The notes: generated from the sequence alone by a model not told the origin. DNA of 64,000 nucleotides from Lentisphaera marina (GCF_028745505.1 NZ_JAQZZL010000001.1:1671818-1735817), one strand, 5' to 3'; shown: positions 26,834 through 35,743, counted from the stretch's first letter. Made by a program: numbers and translations.

Positions 26834-27862
26834 TTACCGTTTACTACTATTTCTTATAATGAGTTCAGACTGAACTGTATGGTGTTCTTTCTCTTTGAGT
26901 TCTCCGTTAATATCACGAAGTAAGACATCGATGGCTAAACGACCGAGATTTCCAAAGTGTTGCTCGATGCTAGTGATATCTAGCTTATGAGCAATTTTGG
27001 TGTTGTCGTAGCCCACTAAGGCAATATCACCAGGGATACTCACGCCCTTTTGTAAGCATATTTTTACAAGTTCAATTGCGCACTCATCGGTATCGCAAAA
27101 GACGGCATCAATACCATCGAAAACTTTTCTTTTTTTGGCTAATTCTTTGCAGTTCATCATTGGGTAGCTTTTTAGATTGGCTAAGCCCAAAGATTTTTTG
27201 TACTGTTCATAACGCTTTTCTGTAAAACTAGGAGTATTAGCAGTACTTTTTGTGACAAAGAGGATGTTTTTATATGAAGATCCTAAGAGGTGAGTCATGA
27301 CTTCAGAACTACCAGTGTCATTGCGATTAGTCACTAAATTACAGTTTCTATATTGCTGTTTAAAGTCATCTGGAACAACAACAAAGGGGATCTCTTCATC
27401 AATCAGGTATTGAACGCCCGGAGATACTTTGCCATCGTTCCAACTTGGCCAAATCACGAAACCGTCGACTTTTTGCTTCTCCAAGAGTTGCTTGATTTGC
27501 GTGACTTCTTTTTTTACATTACCGAGTGTTCCTGCTGATACAGCGACAACTTCATTGAATTTTTCGGCTTCGTGATACATGCCTTCAATTAATTGTTCGT
27601 GAAGTGGTGAGCCATATTTTGTATGCAAGACAGCGCCTAAAACATGCGAGCGAGGACGCTTGAGGCGAGTTACACTAATGCCTCGTTTTGGTGAAGTGTT
27701 GACGACTTCACGCTTTTTCAGTACGCCAATGGCGCGCTGCATGGTAACTCTAGAGACTTTATAAATATCACACAATCCATCAATTGTGGGGAGGCGCTCT
27801 TCATATTTACCTGCTTTTATCTCTTCTTCCATTGTTTGGGCAACTTCTTTATAACCGGGCAT
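26834..27862 (-). CDS. GntR-type winged-helix regulator with LacI-like sugar-binding domain
   Basis: The protein has 342 residues. Residues 1-70 form a GntR-type winged helix (TIDGLCDIYKVSRVTMQRAI, 'VVNTSPKRGISV'). Residues about 75-342 resemble the periplasmic-binding-protein fold of LacI/GalR regulators ('LIEGMYHEAEKFNE', 'KVDGFVIWPSWNDG', 'IPGDIALVGYDNTKIAHKLDITSIEQ'). GntR-LacI hybrids of this kind control sugar utilisation genes in PVC bacteria, with a sugar as ligand. Candidate targets are the ATAGAATAC boxes and palindromes in this locus. A decayed 3' end of a second copy lies at 14446-14560. A ribosome site AGGATAAC precedes the ATG. Confidence 0.88.
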   Translation of the reverse strand: MPGYKEVAQTMEEEIKAGKYEERLPTIDGLCDIYKVSRVTMQRAIGVLKKREVVNTSPKRGISVTRLKRPRSHVLGAVLHTKYGSPLHEQLIEGMYHEAEKFNEVVAVSAGTLGNVKKEVTQIKQLLEKQKVDGFVIWPSWNDGKVSPGVQYLIDEEIPFVVVPDDFKQQYRNCNLVTNRNDTGSSEVMTHLLGSSYKNILFVTKSTANTPSFTEKRYEQYKKSLGLANLKSYPMMNCKELAKKRKVFDGIDAVFCDTDECAIELVKICLQKGVSIPGDIALVGYDNTKIAHKLDITSIEQHFGNLGRLAIDVLLRDINGELKEKEHHTVQSELIIRNSSKR

Positions 27863-27981
27863 AATACGTTATCCTGTTTAATTAAAATACTTATTGTATG
27901 TTAATTTATATATTATAGATATTATTTCCACTTGTGAGATCTCGTATTAATTACTTCTAGTAAATGAAAAATCATAAATAA

Positions 27982-29670
27982 TTAGCCGGTTACACTTAAG
28001 TCGCGATTTAAGCCGCATTTATGGCTGGAAGTGCAGGTATCTAAGACCACGGAAGCGCGAGCTATATTTTTTAATACAGAGTTTAAAATATTAAATAGTT
28101 GCTTGTTTTGTTTTCTTACAAACAGACCAATACCTGGGCAGGGCGTATCTATAATGAACTCTCCCTTTTTCATTTCTTGCCCACTCCATGCATCAATGAA
28201 CTCGTCGTTGGGAATAATGACCTTGCGCTGATTGATCCCTGGGTCTAAAACTGGGCAGATCATTAGGTCGGGACCCAAAAGGTATTGATTACAAATATTT
28301 TTCATACCTGAATTTGGGAAGGCAAATTCCATAGGCTGGATAAGTGGTGCAGAATTATCTTTAGCCATATTAGCAATGTAGTTCTGAAGAGCTTTATGGA
28401 CCTTGGCGAAGCCCTTAATTGTATTCTCTGTTTCTTTACAGTAATTCCACGGGAAATAACTAAATTGTACAAAGGGCATAAAACAGCTTAATTCGGTCCA
28501 GCGAATCATGAGCTCATCTTTAACCAGTGGGTCATCTGAATTCATGGTTTGTACTCGTCCCGGGATCATGTCGGGTATTAGAGCGTCATAGCCACAGAGG
28601 GAGAGGTGGAGACTTAAGTTAAGCAGTGCCTTAAGGCCATTATCTTCTCCCCAGTGAGAGTCCTTGCCTCCTAAGCGCCAAATAATATTGCGATTTTGAC
28701 TCATCCATGCAGCTCTAGATTCACAATTTCCCGGTACAATTTCCTCAAAAATCTCCAGTAATAAATCTGAGTATACAGAAGGATCCATATCCCATTTTGT
28801 GATCTCATCTGAGGGCATATACTTGGCGTCACCACCATCTATTTTAAAGCCATCAACACCGAGATCTTTTAATTTATTTAGTTTTGATTTGTACCAACTT
28901 TTACCCGAGTATTGAGTTAAATCGACTAAGCCTGCCTTGCCGCCCCACCAGCGAAATTTTGCGGCTTCCTTGCCATTTTTATGGGGTACGAGGGAGAGGC
29001 TTTTTTCCAATTCAGAGAAATATTTAGATTCGCAATTTACAAATGGAGTTACCCACAACCAAACTTTGAAACCCATATCATGTAATTGTGTGATCATTGA
29101 TTTTGGGTCGGGGAAATCATTGCCGAATTCGAGTTCACCAAAGCAGGATTCCCAGCGATCATCTATGATGATGGTTGAGCAGGGGTAATCGTATTTTTGA
29201 ATGTCCCTGGCCATATTGATAATGCGTTCCTGGTTAATAGCCCGAGGGTATTGAGTCCAGGTGCAAAATAGTGAGTCGCCCCACATATCGTCTTTTATTT
29301 TCGGTTTTTGCCAATGGAGAATTGAGGCGAGCTTCTTCCAAAGTTCAGAAAGGTTTTGAGCTTTGAAATAACGAAGTCTGAAGTTTTTTTTACAGGATAT
29401 ATTGAGCGAACGTTCTGCAAGGAAATCGACTTGAATAGCTTGGCAGGTATCTGCTAAAAAAGCTTCTCCATTAGAATTCATCCACAGGGGTGATTGAATA
29501 TTGTTAACCGCAAAAAAATCATTTTGTATTTCTTTTAATGGCCAGCTTTGCTGATGGTTAAAGCCATGACCATACCACGAATGATTACCTGTGGGTATGG
29601 TAATTAACTGACCAGCTTTTATGGATAGGCTATCCTTAAAAGCTGTGTTTATGCCATCTACCTTTATCAT
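27982..29670 (-). CDS. GH31-family alpha-glycosidase (MYORG-like branch)
   Basis: The protein has 562 residues from the ATG at 29670, which overlaps the stop of the upstream gene as ATGA. An in-frame TTG 9 bp upstream is less likely. The catalytic nucleophile region is GVDGFKIDGGDAKYMPSD with Asp278. 'CSTIIIDDRWESCFGELEF', 'GFKVWLWVTPFVN' and 'MIRWTELSCFMPFVQFSYFPW' are typical GH31 barrel segments. No signal peptide is seen, so it should act on imported oligosaccharides. GH31 includes alpha-glucosidases, alpha-xylosidases, sulfoquinovosidases and alpha-galactosidases; the exact specificity cannot be told. It is coupled to the oxidoreductase gene. Confidence 0.85.
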   Translation of the reverse strand: MIKVDGINTAFKDSLSIKAGQLITIPTGNHSWYGHGFNHQQSWPLKEIQNDFFAVNNIQSPLWMNSNGEAFLADTCQAIQVDFLAERSLNISCKKNFRLRYFKAQNLSELWKKLASILHWQKPKIKDDMWGDSLFCTWTQYPRAINQERIINMARDIQKYDYPCSTIIIDDRWESCFGELEFGNDFPDPKSMITQLHDMGFKVWLWVTPFVNCESKYFSELEKSLSLVPHKNGKEAAKFRWWGGKAGLVDLTQYSGKSWYKSKLNKLKDLGVDGFKIDGGDAKYMPSDEITKWDMDPSVYSDLLLEIFEEIVPGNCESRAAWMSQNRNIIWRLGGKDSHWGEDNGLKALLNLSLHLSLCGYDALIPDMIPGRVQTMNSDDPLVKDELMIRWTELSCFMPFVQFSYFPWNYCKETENTIKGFAKVHKALQNYIANMAKDNSAPLIQPMEFAFPNSGMKNICNQYLLGPDLMICPVLDPGINQRKVIIPNDEFIDAWSGQEMKKGEFIIDTPCPGIGLFVRKQNKQLFNILNSVLKNIARASVVLDTCTSSHKCGLNRDLSVTG

Positions 29671-30722
29671 GGCATGCAAACCGAATTGCTTATTTTAGCA
29701 CTACCATTGCCTTGGTCAGCAATAGACATCGCTGCAATTATTTTGAGTCCTGAAACTATGTCCTTAGGTGTTATTTCGTCGGTAAGTTTTTCTTTGCGAA
29801 TGGCTTTGGCAAAGTTTTTCCATTGATATTGACCACTGCACACGGGGATGAATTCTTCTTCAACTATGGTTCGTCCTTTATCAAAATCCCCCATAATTAA
29901 GCCCAGTTCGGCATTCTCCATTCCCTGACTTTGTTTAATCCCAACATTGCGGTATACAGTGCCATTCTCGAAGTTTAAAGACATGCTATTTTTGTAGGCA
30001 TCACCATCGTTAATGCAGAAGGAAGCAAAAATATTGGCAATAGCACCATTTTTGAACAGGATAGTCAAATTTGCGTTGTCTGCAGTGGGTCTTTTGGTGA
30101 ATATTTTACTTGATGTCACACTCACACTATCGGCTTCACCAAAAATTTGCACCAAGTCATTGATGAGATAAATTCCCAGCCTGAAAATTGGTGGTACAGG
30201 GCATTTCGAGGGATCGTCGTACCACGAACCATCAGCGACTTCACGGTAAGAACACCACACACTCATATTACAGCTGATAGCCCTTCCAAGAGTATGTTTT
30301 ATTTGCCATTTTTTAATTAAATTTAAATCATGAGGAAGGCATGGAGCCGGTGAATTTAAATGAATGATTCTTCCCATTTCTTGGGCTTTCTCCAAGACTT
30401 CCAAAGCAGCTTCACAATCCACTTCAAAGGGTTTTGTGGTCATTACATCTTTGCCTGAGGAAATAATTTTTTTCAAAAAATCAGCACGTCCGCTTGGTCC
30501 AGTAAAAAGTCCCACTGCATCTATTTCGGGATCATTAAGAATCTCATTAAAATCGGTGGTCCCAGAAATAATATATTGTTCTTCGACTTGTTTTAAATTA
30601 TTTGTATCTAAATCACAGACTTTAACTAATTCAAAGTCAGCCGTGCTTTCATCAGTCATTAATTGATCTACAATTTTTTTGCCGAAATTGAGGCCGATAA
30701 TGGCAATTTTAATTTTGTTCAT
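29667..30722 (-). CDS. Gfo/Idh/MocA-family NAD(P)-dependent oxidoreductase
   Basis: The protein has 351 residues from the ATG at 30722. The Rossmann start KIKIAIIGLNFGKKI carries a GxxxG-type nucleotide loop, and 'SSGKDVMTTKPFEVDCEAA' is the Gfo/Idh/MocA signature with the EKP-like motif as TKP. 'NSPAPCLPHD' and the C-terminal beta-sheet domain follow. These enzymes oxidise or epimerise sugars and cyclitols in the cytoplasm, and a few act as redox glycosidases. It is the first gene of a two-gene unit with the GH31 enzyme, which suggests monosaccharide processing after glycosidic cleavage. Confidence 0.88.
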   Translation of the reverse strand: MNKIKIAIIGLNFGKKIVDQLMTDESTADFELVKVCDLDTNNLKQVEEQYIISGTTDFNEILNDPEIDAVGLFTGPSGRADFLKKIISSGKDVMTTKPFEVDCEAALEVLEKAQEMGRIIHLNSPAPCLPHDLNLIKKWQIKHTLGRAISCNMSVWCSYREVADGSWYDDPSKCPVPPIFRLGIYLINDLVQIFGEADSVSVTSSKIFTKRPTADNANLTILFKNGAIANIFASFCINDGDAYKNSMSLNFENGTVYRNVGIKQSQGMENAELGLIMGDFDKGRTIVEEEFIPVCSGQYQWKNFAKAIRKEKLTDEITPKDIVSGLKIIAAMSIADQGNGSAKISNSVCMP

Positions 30723-30757
30723 ACTCAACCTTAGATTGTATTTTCACATGTATTACA

Positions 30758-30771
30758 ATTAGTATACTAAT
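30758..30771. promoter_or_regulatory. Palindrome ATTAGTATACTAAT upstream of the oxidoreductase-GH31 unit
   Basis: This is a perfect 14-bp palindrome 36 bp upstream of the start at 30722. Its position is suitable for an operator overlapping a promoter. The regulator at 26834 is a possible binder. It differs from the ATAGAATAC box and from the repeat at 4092. Confidence 0.4.
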
Positions 30772-30860
30772 GTTTTTCATTAAAATCAAATCCAATCGAT
30801 TTATTTTTTGTATTTAGCGAAGGACAGCGATTTTTAAAACAACTGCATAAAGAGTAGTAC

Positions 30861-31097
30861 TCAGACTTTTTTAAAGATGATAAATCCATAAAAAGTAAAT
30901 AGAAACATTAGCCCACTCATGGTACTCAATAAAATTTCATAGTGCTTGAAATTGAAATTATAAAACTGAAAACTAATCGTTTTATATATATCAAGTAATT
31001 TCATGCACAGAAAAGAGCTGACGCTGGTACCCATGGCTATTTGTATAGAACAGAATGAAATACCAAAAGACTTATCCCTTTTATCTACGACATGCAT
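30861..31097 (-). pseudogene. Probable C-terminal fragment of an MFS-type sugar transporter
   Basis: The 78 residues contain two hydrophobic helices (SFGISFCSIQIAMGTSVSSF and 'YEILLSTMSGLMFLFTFYGFIIF') joined by a short polar loop. This is the pattern of the last helices of a 12-helix transporter. Nothing resembling the first ten helices lies upstream, where an unrelated fragment on the other strand begins. The family call is tentative. Confidence 0.4.
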
Positions 31098-31099
31098 AG

Positions 31100-31396
31100 C
31101 TTCGCCTTAATGCCGATTTCTCTCATTGGTGTTTTGTTCATGAATCTATGCTTCACGATCAGCGGGAGCTCGTGGAACTCGCTATGGAACGCTGTGATTA
31201 CATTCATGCCAGATTCGGGCACGAGCAGGGGCCTCGGATCAATGATCCTCGTTGCCCCTGGAATGAGAGTGAAATTGCCAGACATTTCTATTGGTGGGAT
31301 CATATTTTAGAACTGAATAAAAGCCGAGGAGTGAAAAAAATATATATGTCCAGAGTTTGGACCGGAACCTTATATGTCAACTTTACCACTAAGTAA
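31100..31396 (+). pseudogene. C-terminal fragment of a TIM-barrel sugar-phosphate isomerase/epimerase
   Basis: The frame after an in-frame stop reads LRLNADFSHWCFVHESM, then 'DYIHARFGHEQGPRINDPRCPWNES' and 'HFYWWDHI'. The blocks DFSHW, HARxGHxxGPQ and DPRAPEW are characteristic of xylose-isomerase-like TIM-barrel proteins found in carbohydrate loci. The N-terminal half is missing, replaced by the MFS fragment on the opposite strand. An internal ATG at 31148 is not a credible start. From 31,400 to about 31,930 I see no further gene. Confidence 0.6.
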
Positions 31397-31967
31397 TATG
31401 GCCATTACGAACCTATGGGATGTTAAAACTTACATATGATGGAGCTTCTGAAAGATAAGTATGGTCATTAATTATCTAAAACAGCTATATCCCCATTACT
31501 TTTTCAAGAACCTTCCAGGTAAAATGTTTAGAGACGTGATTTTATTGGTTCCAACAAAAACCTTTTTCAATTGTTCAATTATTACTTTGACTGTTACGCA
31601 CTTTTGTACAAAAATGGTTCAACTTGGTCATGCTCTGTATTAAGTTTATTTGTGAGCTTTTATTAATTAAAGTAAAGCTTTGAAATTTAAATATCTTTGT
31701 GTTTCTAAATAACGAATTCCACCATCTCCACCATTGCCCAGGGTTTAACATTGACTTTCACCACAGATTACCTTCTATAAAATTTGGAATTTTAGTCTTT
31801 GATGGATATTGAACTCTTCTTCACTTTTGAAAAGACAAATGTGTATTTTGTTTATAACGATTTTGTTAATCTTATGATCATCAAAGATGACATAGAGTTT
31901 TGCAAGCTTTTTTTGAGTAAATCGAGTACAGTAAGTCAGATCGAATTGATCTGACTTATCCCTCTCA

Positions 31968-32000
31968 CAGAACCGTACGTACGGTTCACGTATACGGCTC
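31968..32000 (-). ncRNA. Group II intron domain V
   Basis: The minus strand reads GAGCCGTATACGTGAACCGT followed by ACGTACGGTTCTG, which folds as the catalytic domain V stem: 5' GAGCCGTA pairs with 3' TACGGTTC, with an internal bulge and a GTGA-type tip. The AGC triad is kept as GAGC. The GUGAGAGG segment that commonly follows domain V is present. Confidence 0.8.
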
Positions 32001-32009
32001 CTGCAGTGC

Positions 32010-33287
32010 TTATTGCCATAAAGGCACAGAAATCCCTGTTTCAACTTTGCCCATATCGAATAATTTCAATTCATCAAACAGACTATTAGGCATAGAATAA
32101 TGAGCATGCTGTGAGCACGCATTACGCCAAGAGCTCATCTTGATGGCTTTAAACTCACCTTGATAGCCTCTTTGCCTTATTACTCGCTGGAGTTTTGCTG
32201 GTTTCTTCCAAAGCTTCATCTGTTTTGAGCGAAGCCTACGGCGAATCCAAGTCATCCACTGCTTGAAGAGAGTCTTACAATTTGCGATTCGGAAGTAGTT
32301 GGCAAAGCCCCTCATCTTTGGGCGAAGTTCATCAATGACTCTTTGCAGATTCACTGGTGAATTCCGTTTAGTGATGCGCTTTACTTTTTCTTTGAAGGCT
32401 TTGATCTTTTTGTCCTGTATTTTTGTATAAGAACTAAAGATCTCCACTCCAAGAAACTTGACCCCCGTTTTAGCATGAGCAAGATGAGTTTTCTCCTTGT
32501 TCACGCTAAGCTTGAGATCTCCTTCCAGAATCTCTGTTGCTTTGATAAGAGCATTCTCAGCAGCACTTCTTGAATTGCAGAAAATCAAGATATCATCGGC
32601 GTAGCGCACTATTCGGTGTCCACGCTTCATCATTTCCTGATCAAATTCATTGAGATACACATTGGCAATCAAAGGGCTAATAACCCCACCCTGTGGACTA
32701 CCAAGTTCACTCGACTCGAATTCTTCTTTATTCATGACTCCACTTTTGAGAAATAACTCTATTAAATTTAGAATGCTTCCATCTCGTATTCGCTTGCGAA
32801 AACAATTGATAATGAATTTATGATCAAGTGTATCAAAGCACTTGGACAGGTCCATATCCACAACATGCTTCTTTTCATACTTACGTATAAAGAGTTGAGC
32901 TTTTGTGATCGCTTGATGGCAACTGCGCTTAGGCCGATAGCCATAACTCGACGGATGAAAGTCCTCTTCAAAGATGTCTTGTAATATATTCAACAAAGCC
33001 TGTTGAACCACACGGTCGCGAACTGCCGGGATTCCGAGCTTACGTACACCTCCATCGTCTTTAGGTATTTCTACCCTCAGAACAGGAAGTGGACGGTAAG
33101 TCTTATCCTTGAGTTCGTGAACTAATAGACGCACTTGCTCCATCAAGTCATTCGCAAAGTCCGCCGTTGACTCACTGTCTATTCCAGCAGATCCATCAGC
33201 TTTCTTCACTTTTGAAAAGGCCTGCATCAAGCCATACTCTGAGAGTAGCCTTGAGTACAAACTGTAGTAAACACGTGTATCTTTCAT
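32010..33287 (-). CDS. ltrA: Group II intron reverse transcriptase/maturase
   Basis: The protein has 425 residues, normal for bacterial intron-encoded proteins without an endonuclease domain. Fingers and palm: 'YRPLPVLRVEIPKDDGGVRKLGIP', 'GYRPKRSCHQAI', VVDMDLSKCFDTLDHKFI and the catalytic box RYADDILIFC with both Asp residues. 'GSPQGGVISPLIANVYLNEFD' is the RT4-5 region. The thumb/maturase (group II intron maturase) domain follows with 'PKMRGFANYFRIANCKTLFKQW'. It ends 'SIPLWQ'-like just before domain V, without a recognisable HNH motif. It promotes splicing and target-primed reverse transcription. All catalytic residues are intact, so the element could be active. Confidence 0.93.
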   Translation of the reverse strand: MKDTRVYYSLYSRLLSEYGLMQAFSKVKKADGSAGIDSESTADFANDLMEQVRLLVHELKDKTYRPLPVLRVEIPKDDGGVRKLGIPAVRDRVVQQALLNILQDIFEEDFHPSSYGYRPKRSCHQAITKAQLFIRKYEKKHVVDMDLSKCFDTLDHKFIINCFRKRIRDGSILNLIELFLKSGVMNKEEFESSELGSPQGGVISPLIANVYLNEFDQEMMKRGHRIVRYADDILIFCNSRSAAENALIKATEILEGDLKLSVNKEKTHLAHAKTGVKFLGVEIFSSYTKIQDKKIKAFKEKVKRITKRNSPVNLQRVIDELRPKMRGFANYFRIANCKTLFKQWMTWIRRRLRSKQMKLWKKPAKLQRVIRQRGYQGEFKAIKMSSWRNACSQHAHYSMPNSLFDELKLFDMGKVETGISVPLWQ

Positions 33288-34000
33288 TTCTGCTGATCCT
33301 TATTTCACGACTCTTAAGCATGAATGAGGTACTTCGTTTGAGATCAAAAGCTTTCTAGCTCAAGGCAATTTACTTTTGGCTTCTCAAACTACTCTCATGG
33401 ACGGGCTCAAGCCGAGATTGCATTTCACTGCTTTCTATCCTTGAGACACCACATATATCTATGTCTTCGTGTCCTCCCTGCTTAATCACACGTGCTTTTC
33501 TTATCATTTCACACATACTTCATCCCTTCGCAATCAATCACGCTTTTGGCTGTCATTGACTCCTGCCAACTCAGTGGCAAGTCATCTCGGTTTTATCCTC
33601 CGCACTGTTACCAGCTTTCATAGGCCGAGACTTAATCACTACTATGGAATCATCTGACTCCCTACACCACTTCAGCTAATCTTGAGTCACCTCTTGATTT
33701 TGCCTTACCTTATAGATGGGCAGGATATCCCCAGTTAATACACTAGTTCCCTGTAAGATTTACCGACCTCAATCACGTATTAGGTCTGATCAAGTATTGG
33801 GATTTCGTCCTATTTTGCAGACTCGCCCTCCTAACACGCCGAAGCAGGTTCACTTGCGTTTCGGCCATCTTACTTCCTATCGCTTCCTTCACACCTCACA
33901 GTTGCCCATGACGCACTTGCGAGTCGGATTGACTTCCCCTTGATCGGGGCGACCTCAGTCTCTTTCAACCGAGCGGGTTTTCCAGCTTTGCTGGGCAAAC

Positions 34001-34030
34001 AAAAAAGCACTTACATTTCTGTAAGTGCTT
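34001..34030 (-). terminator. Rho-independent terminator of the tRNA-Pro gene
   Basis: The minus strand reads AAGCACTTAC-AGAAAT-GTAAGTGCTT followed by TTTT. It has a 10-bp perfect stem starting 12 nt after the tRNA 3' end and a U-tract. The group II intron begins just after it. Confidence 0.9.
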
Positions 34031-34041
34031 GATTTGCAAAG

Positions 34042-34115
34042 TCGGAACGACAGGATTTGAACCTGCGACACCATGTCCCCCAGACATGTGCGCTACCAGA
34101 CTGCGCTACGTTCCG
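34042..34115 (-). tRNA. tRNA-Pro (anticodon GGG)
   Basis: The 7-bp acceptor stem CGGAACG/CGTTCCG is perfect with discriminator A. The anticodon arm is CATGT-CTGGGGG-ACATG, giving anticodon GGG (34079-34081), which reads CCC/CCU. The T-arm contains GGTTCAAATCC. No CCA is encoded. A terminator follows. Confidence 0.96.
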
Positions 34116-34648
34116 TTTTATTGAGGCGTATATATACTCCCTTCTTGAGTTCATACAAGTCGTTTTTTCGAGCTTAATTCAACTTTTCTATGAACTTGTT
34201 TTATAAGGTAAAATAAGAGTGCTTTTGACGAATTGATGCAAAATGCGAAATCATGGAATTATTGATGTACTGTCCCCCATATCACCCCCATTTTCATGTT
34301 GTGCGCAACTTTTGAGAGTGTGCCCCCAATTAAGGGTGAATTGTAAAACTTGAGAATTATAGAAGTTTTTAGTCGAGGGCTGGCTTTATAAATGTAAGAA
34401 AATGATTTTCTAATCAATATAAAAGAAGACCATGGTGTTTATTTTGTTTAGCGTTACGATCTTGCTATATGAGTGCTTGATTTTTAAATGCTTATACATT
34501 AGGTTTTTGTAATCGTAGGTGCAATTTTGAGTCGTTTTCATGGCTTAAATAATTGGCTTGGTTTTTCGGCCAAAATATGCTCACACGGATCAAGTAGAGT
34601 CAGGTATGTAAGTCATTTGTAACACATAGAATAGGAGTAGGTAGAGTT
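34116..34648. other. Gene-poor gap between tRNA-Pro and the defence island
   Basis: I see no credible coding frame here. The stretch contains C-rich tracts (TGTCCCCCATATCACCCCCA near 34,270 and GTGCCCCCAATTAAGGG near 34,320), and an AT-rich part close to the first island gene. No integrase, direct repeat of the tRNA end or insertion-sequence end was recognised. This gap marks the left border of the island. Confidence 0.5.
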
Positions 34649-34933
34649 ATGTCATTAGATTATAATAAAATGGAAAATGCTAGGAAGCGTGTTGAGAATT
34701 CTTTGATTAGAGATGCCAAAAAGCAGGGGGTCTCTGCCTATCTCATGTACAAGGCAATTAAAGAGAGAATTGTCGTAGTGAATCCATCAATAATGGATTG
34801 GATGGATAGCGGTTTCTGTGATGGTGGTTTTTTTATAACATGGAAAGAAGGCTGGTCAAGAGCTGACTTATTTACTTCAGTTCGACTTAAAGATAAAGAC
34901 AAGTATTTACGTTATCGGGAACTAGTAGCTTGA
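34649..34933 (+). CDS. Small protein of unknown function, first of a coupled pair
   Basis: The protein has 94 residues, is basic in its first third (NARKRVENSLIRDAKKQG), then 'NPSIMDWMDSGFCDGGFFITW'. A ribosome site AGGAGTAGGTAGAG precedes the ATG. I recognise no family. It overlaps the next gene by 4 bp, and both are short and lie at the border of a defence island, which is the usual setting of a toxin-antitoxin module. That role is only inferred from arrangement. Confidence 0.55.
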   Translation: MSLDYNKMENARKRVENSLIRDAKKQGVSAYLMYKAIKERIVVVNPSIMDWMDSGFCDGGFFITWKEGWSRADLFTSVRLKDKDKYLRYRELVA

Positions 34934-35265
34934 TAGATTGGGGAGAAATAAGATTAAAATCAAGATTTGGAATTGTCCAAATACAATTGCTTCGTAGAGA
35001 AGCAAATGAAATCGCCGATTTTAGTTATTATAAAATGACTAAACATAGGAGAGAATGTATTTCTATCGCCTTGGCTCGCTTAGATCGTCTAAATGAATTT
35101 GGAGTCAAAAGTGACCTTGAGTTAATGGTGGTACTCAGAAATAATAAAGTTGAACTACGCCCAGATCTTTATGAAAAGTATAACTCTCTATCTGATACAG
35201 AACTTATAATGACTGTTATTGATTACCCTAAGCAAGATTTTTCCATCCTAATGAGTGCGTCATAG
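34930..35265 (+). CDS. Small protein of unknown function, second of a coupled pair
   Basis: The protein has 111 residues. The start is a TTG at 34930 overlapping the upstream stop, which suggests translational coupling. Helical segments such as 'LLRREANEIADFSYYKMTKHRR' are followed by 'LELMVVLRNNKVELRPDLYEKYNSLSDTEL'. No transmembrane segment or known motif is visible. It may be the antitoxin or the toxin of a pair with the 34649 gene, but no known family supports this. Confidence 0.5.
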   Translation: MIDWGEIRLKSRFGIVQIQLLRREANEIADFSYYKMTKHRRECISIALARLDRLNEFGVKSDLELMVVLRNNKVELRPDLYEKYNSLSDTELIMTVIDYPKQDFSILMSAS

Positions 35266-35524
35266 TTCTTGATGAATTTTTAGCGTATAAAAATATTTTT
35301 ATGGAGTGGAGAAGGTCTGATTCCTTTGTGTTTTTAGAAGGTTGATGACTTAGAATAACTATTACTCACTTTAAGCAACTTTGTACTAAAAAGATGTGGA
35401 TAGCATTGTAGAGGGGGATTGTGCTTAGATAAATTAACAAACTTCAAGATGAAGAGCTCCTTGTTTAAACTCAAACATTGCAATGTTTTCAATTTATATC
35501 ATGTTATGATTTATTATGATCTAA

Positions 35525-35743
35525 ATGGAATGTCAACTTGGGAGTAGACTCTTGGAAGACCGTTGGTTATCAGTCAAAGAAATTGCAAAATACTTGGATG
35601 TAAGAACAGAGACAGTTTATCGTTGGCTTGGTTCTGAAGATAAGTCTATGCCAGGGCACAAGGTTGGGCGTCACTGGAAGTTCAAAAAAGACGAAGTGGA
35701 TCAGTGGGTAAAAGCTGGTGGTGCGGCTGAGGGAGTGAAATGA
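35525..35743 (+). CDS. Excisionase-type (MerR-like) helix-turn-helix protein
   Basis: The protein has 72 residues. Nearly the entire length is the excisionase/HTH_17 domain: WLSVKEIAKYLDVRTETVYR (helix-turn-helix) followed by 'GHKVGRHWKFKKDEVDQWVK', the wing and closing helix. Its stop overlaps the start of the RtcR-like gene by 4 bp, so the two are made together. No integrase is present, so a regulatory role is more likely than excision. It may autoregulate the unit or guide the sigma-54 activator. Confidence 0.8.
   Translation: MECQLGSRLLEDRWLSVKEIAKYLDVRTETVYRWLGSEDKSMPGHKVGRHWKFKKDEVDQWVKAGGAAEGVK

Larger units (their letters stand above)
31931..33990 (-). mobile_element. Group II intron (5' boundary approximate)
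   Basis: A reverse transcriptase/maturase gene (32010-33287) is followed, 10 nt after its stop, by a domain V hairpin (32000 to 31968) and then a domain VI-like hairpin AAGTCAGATC-AATTC-GATCTGACTT ending in AC near 31931. Upstream of the gene, about 700 nt of non-coding sequence contains structured segments such as GGTCGCCCCGATCAAGGGGA and GACTCGCAAGTGCG, fitting domains I-III. I could not fix the 5' splice site; GUGCG-like starts are possible near 33,915, or the end may lie near 33,990. The intron lies immediately beyond the tRNA-Pro terminator on the same strand. Confidence 0.8.

Noticed and set aside
31092..31310. Frame starting MHSFALMPISLIGVLF as a small membrane protein
   Set aside because: The overlapping frame at 31100-31396 encodes conserved epimerase blocks, so the hydrophobic frame is a shadow.
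31461..31643. Short + strand frame between the epimerase fragment and the intron
   Set aside because: There is no ribosome site, no homology that I recognise, and the composition is that of random AT-rich DNA.
34042..34115. tRNA-Pro as the attachment site of the defence island
   Set aside because: The tRNA 3' end faces left, away from the island. No integrase gene and no repeat of the tRNA 3' end was seen on the right side.
35525..35743. Excisionase as evidence of a prophage or integrative element
   Set aside because: The gene is fused by overlap to the sigma-54 regulator and there is no integrase or phage structural gene. A regulatory HTH is more likely.
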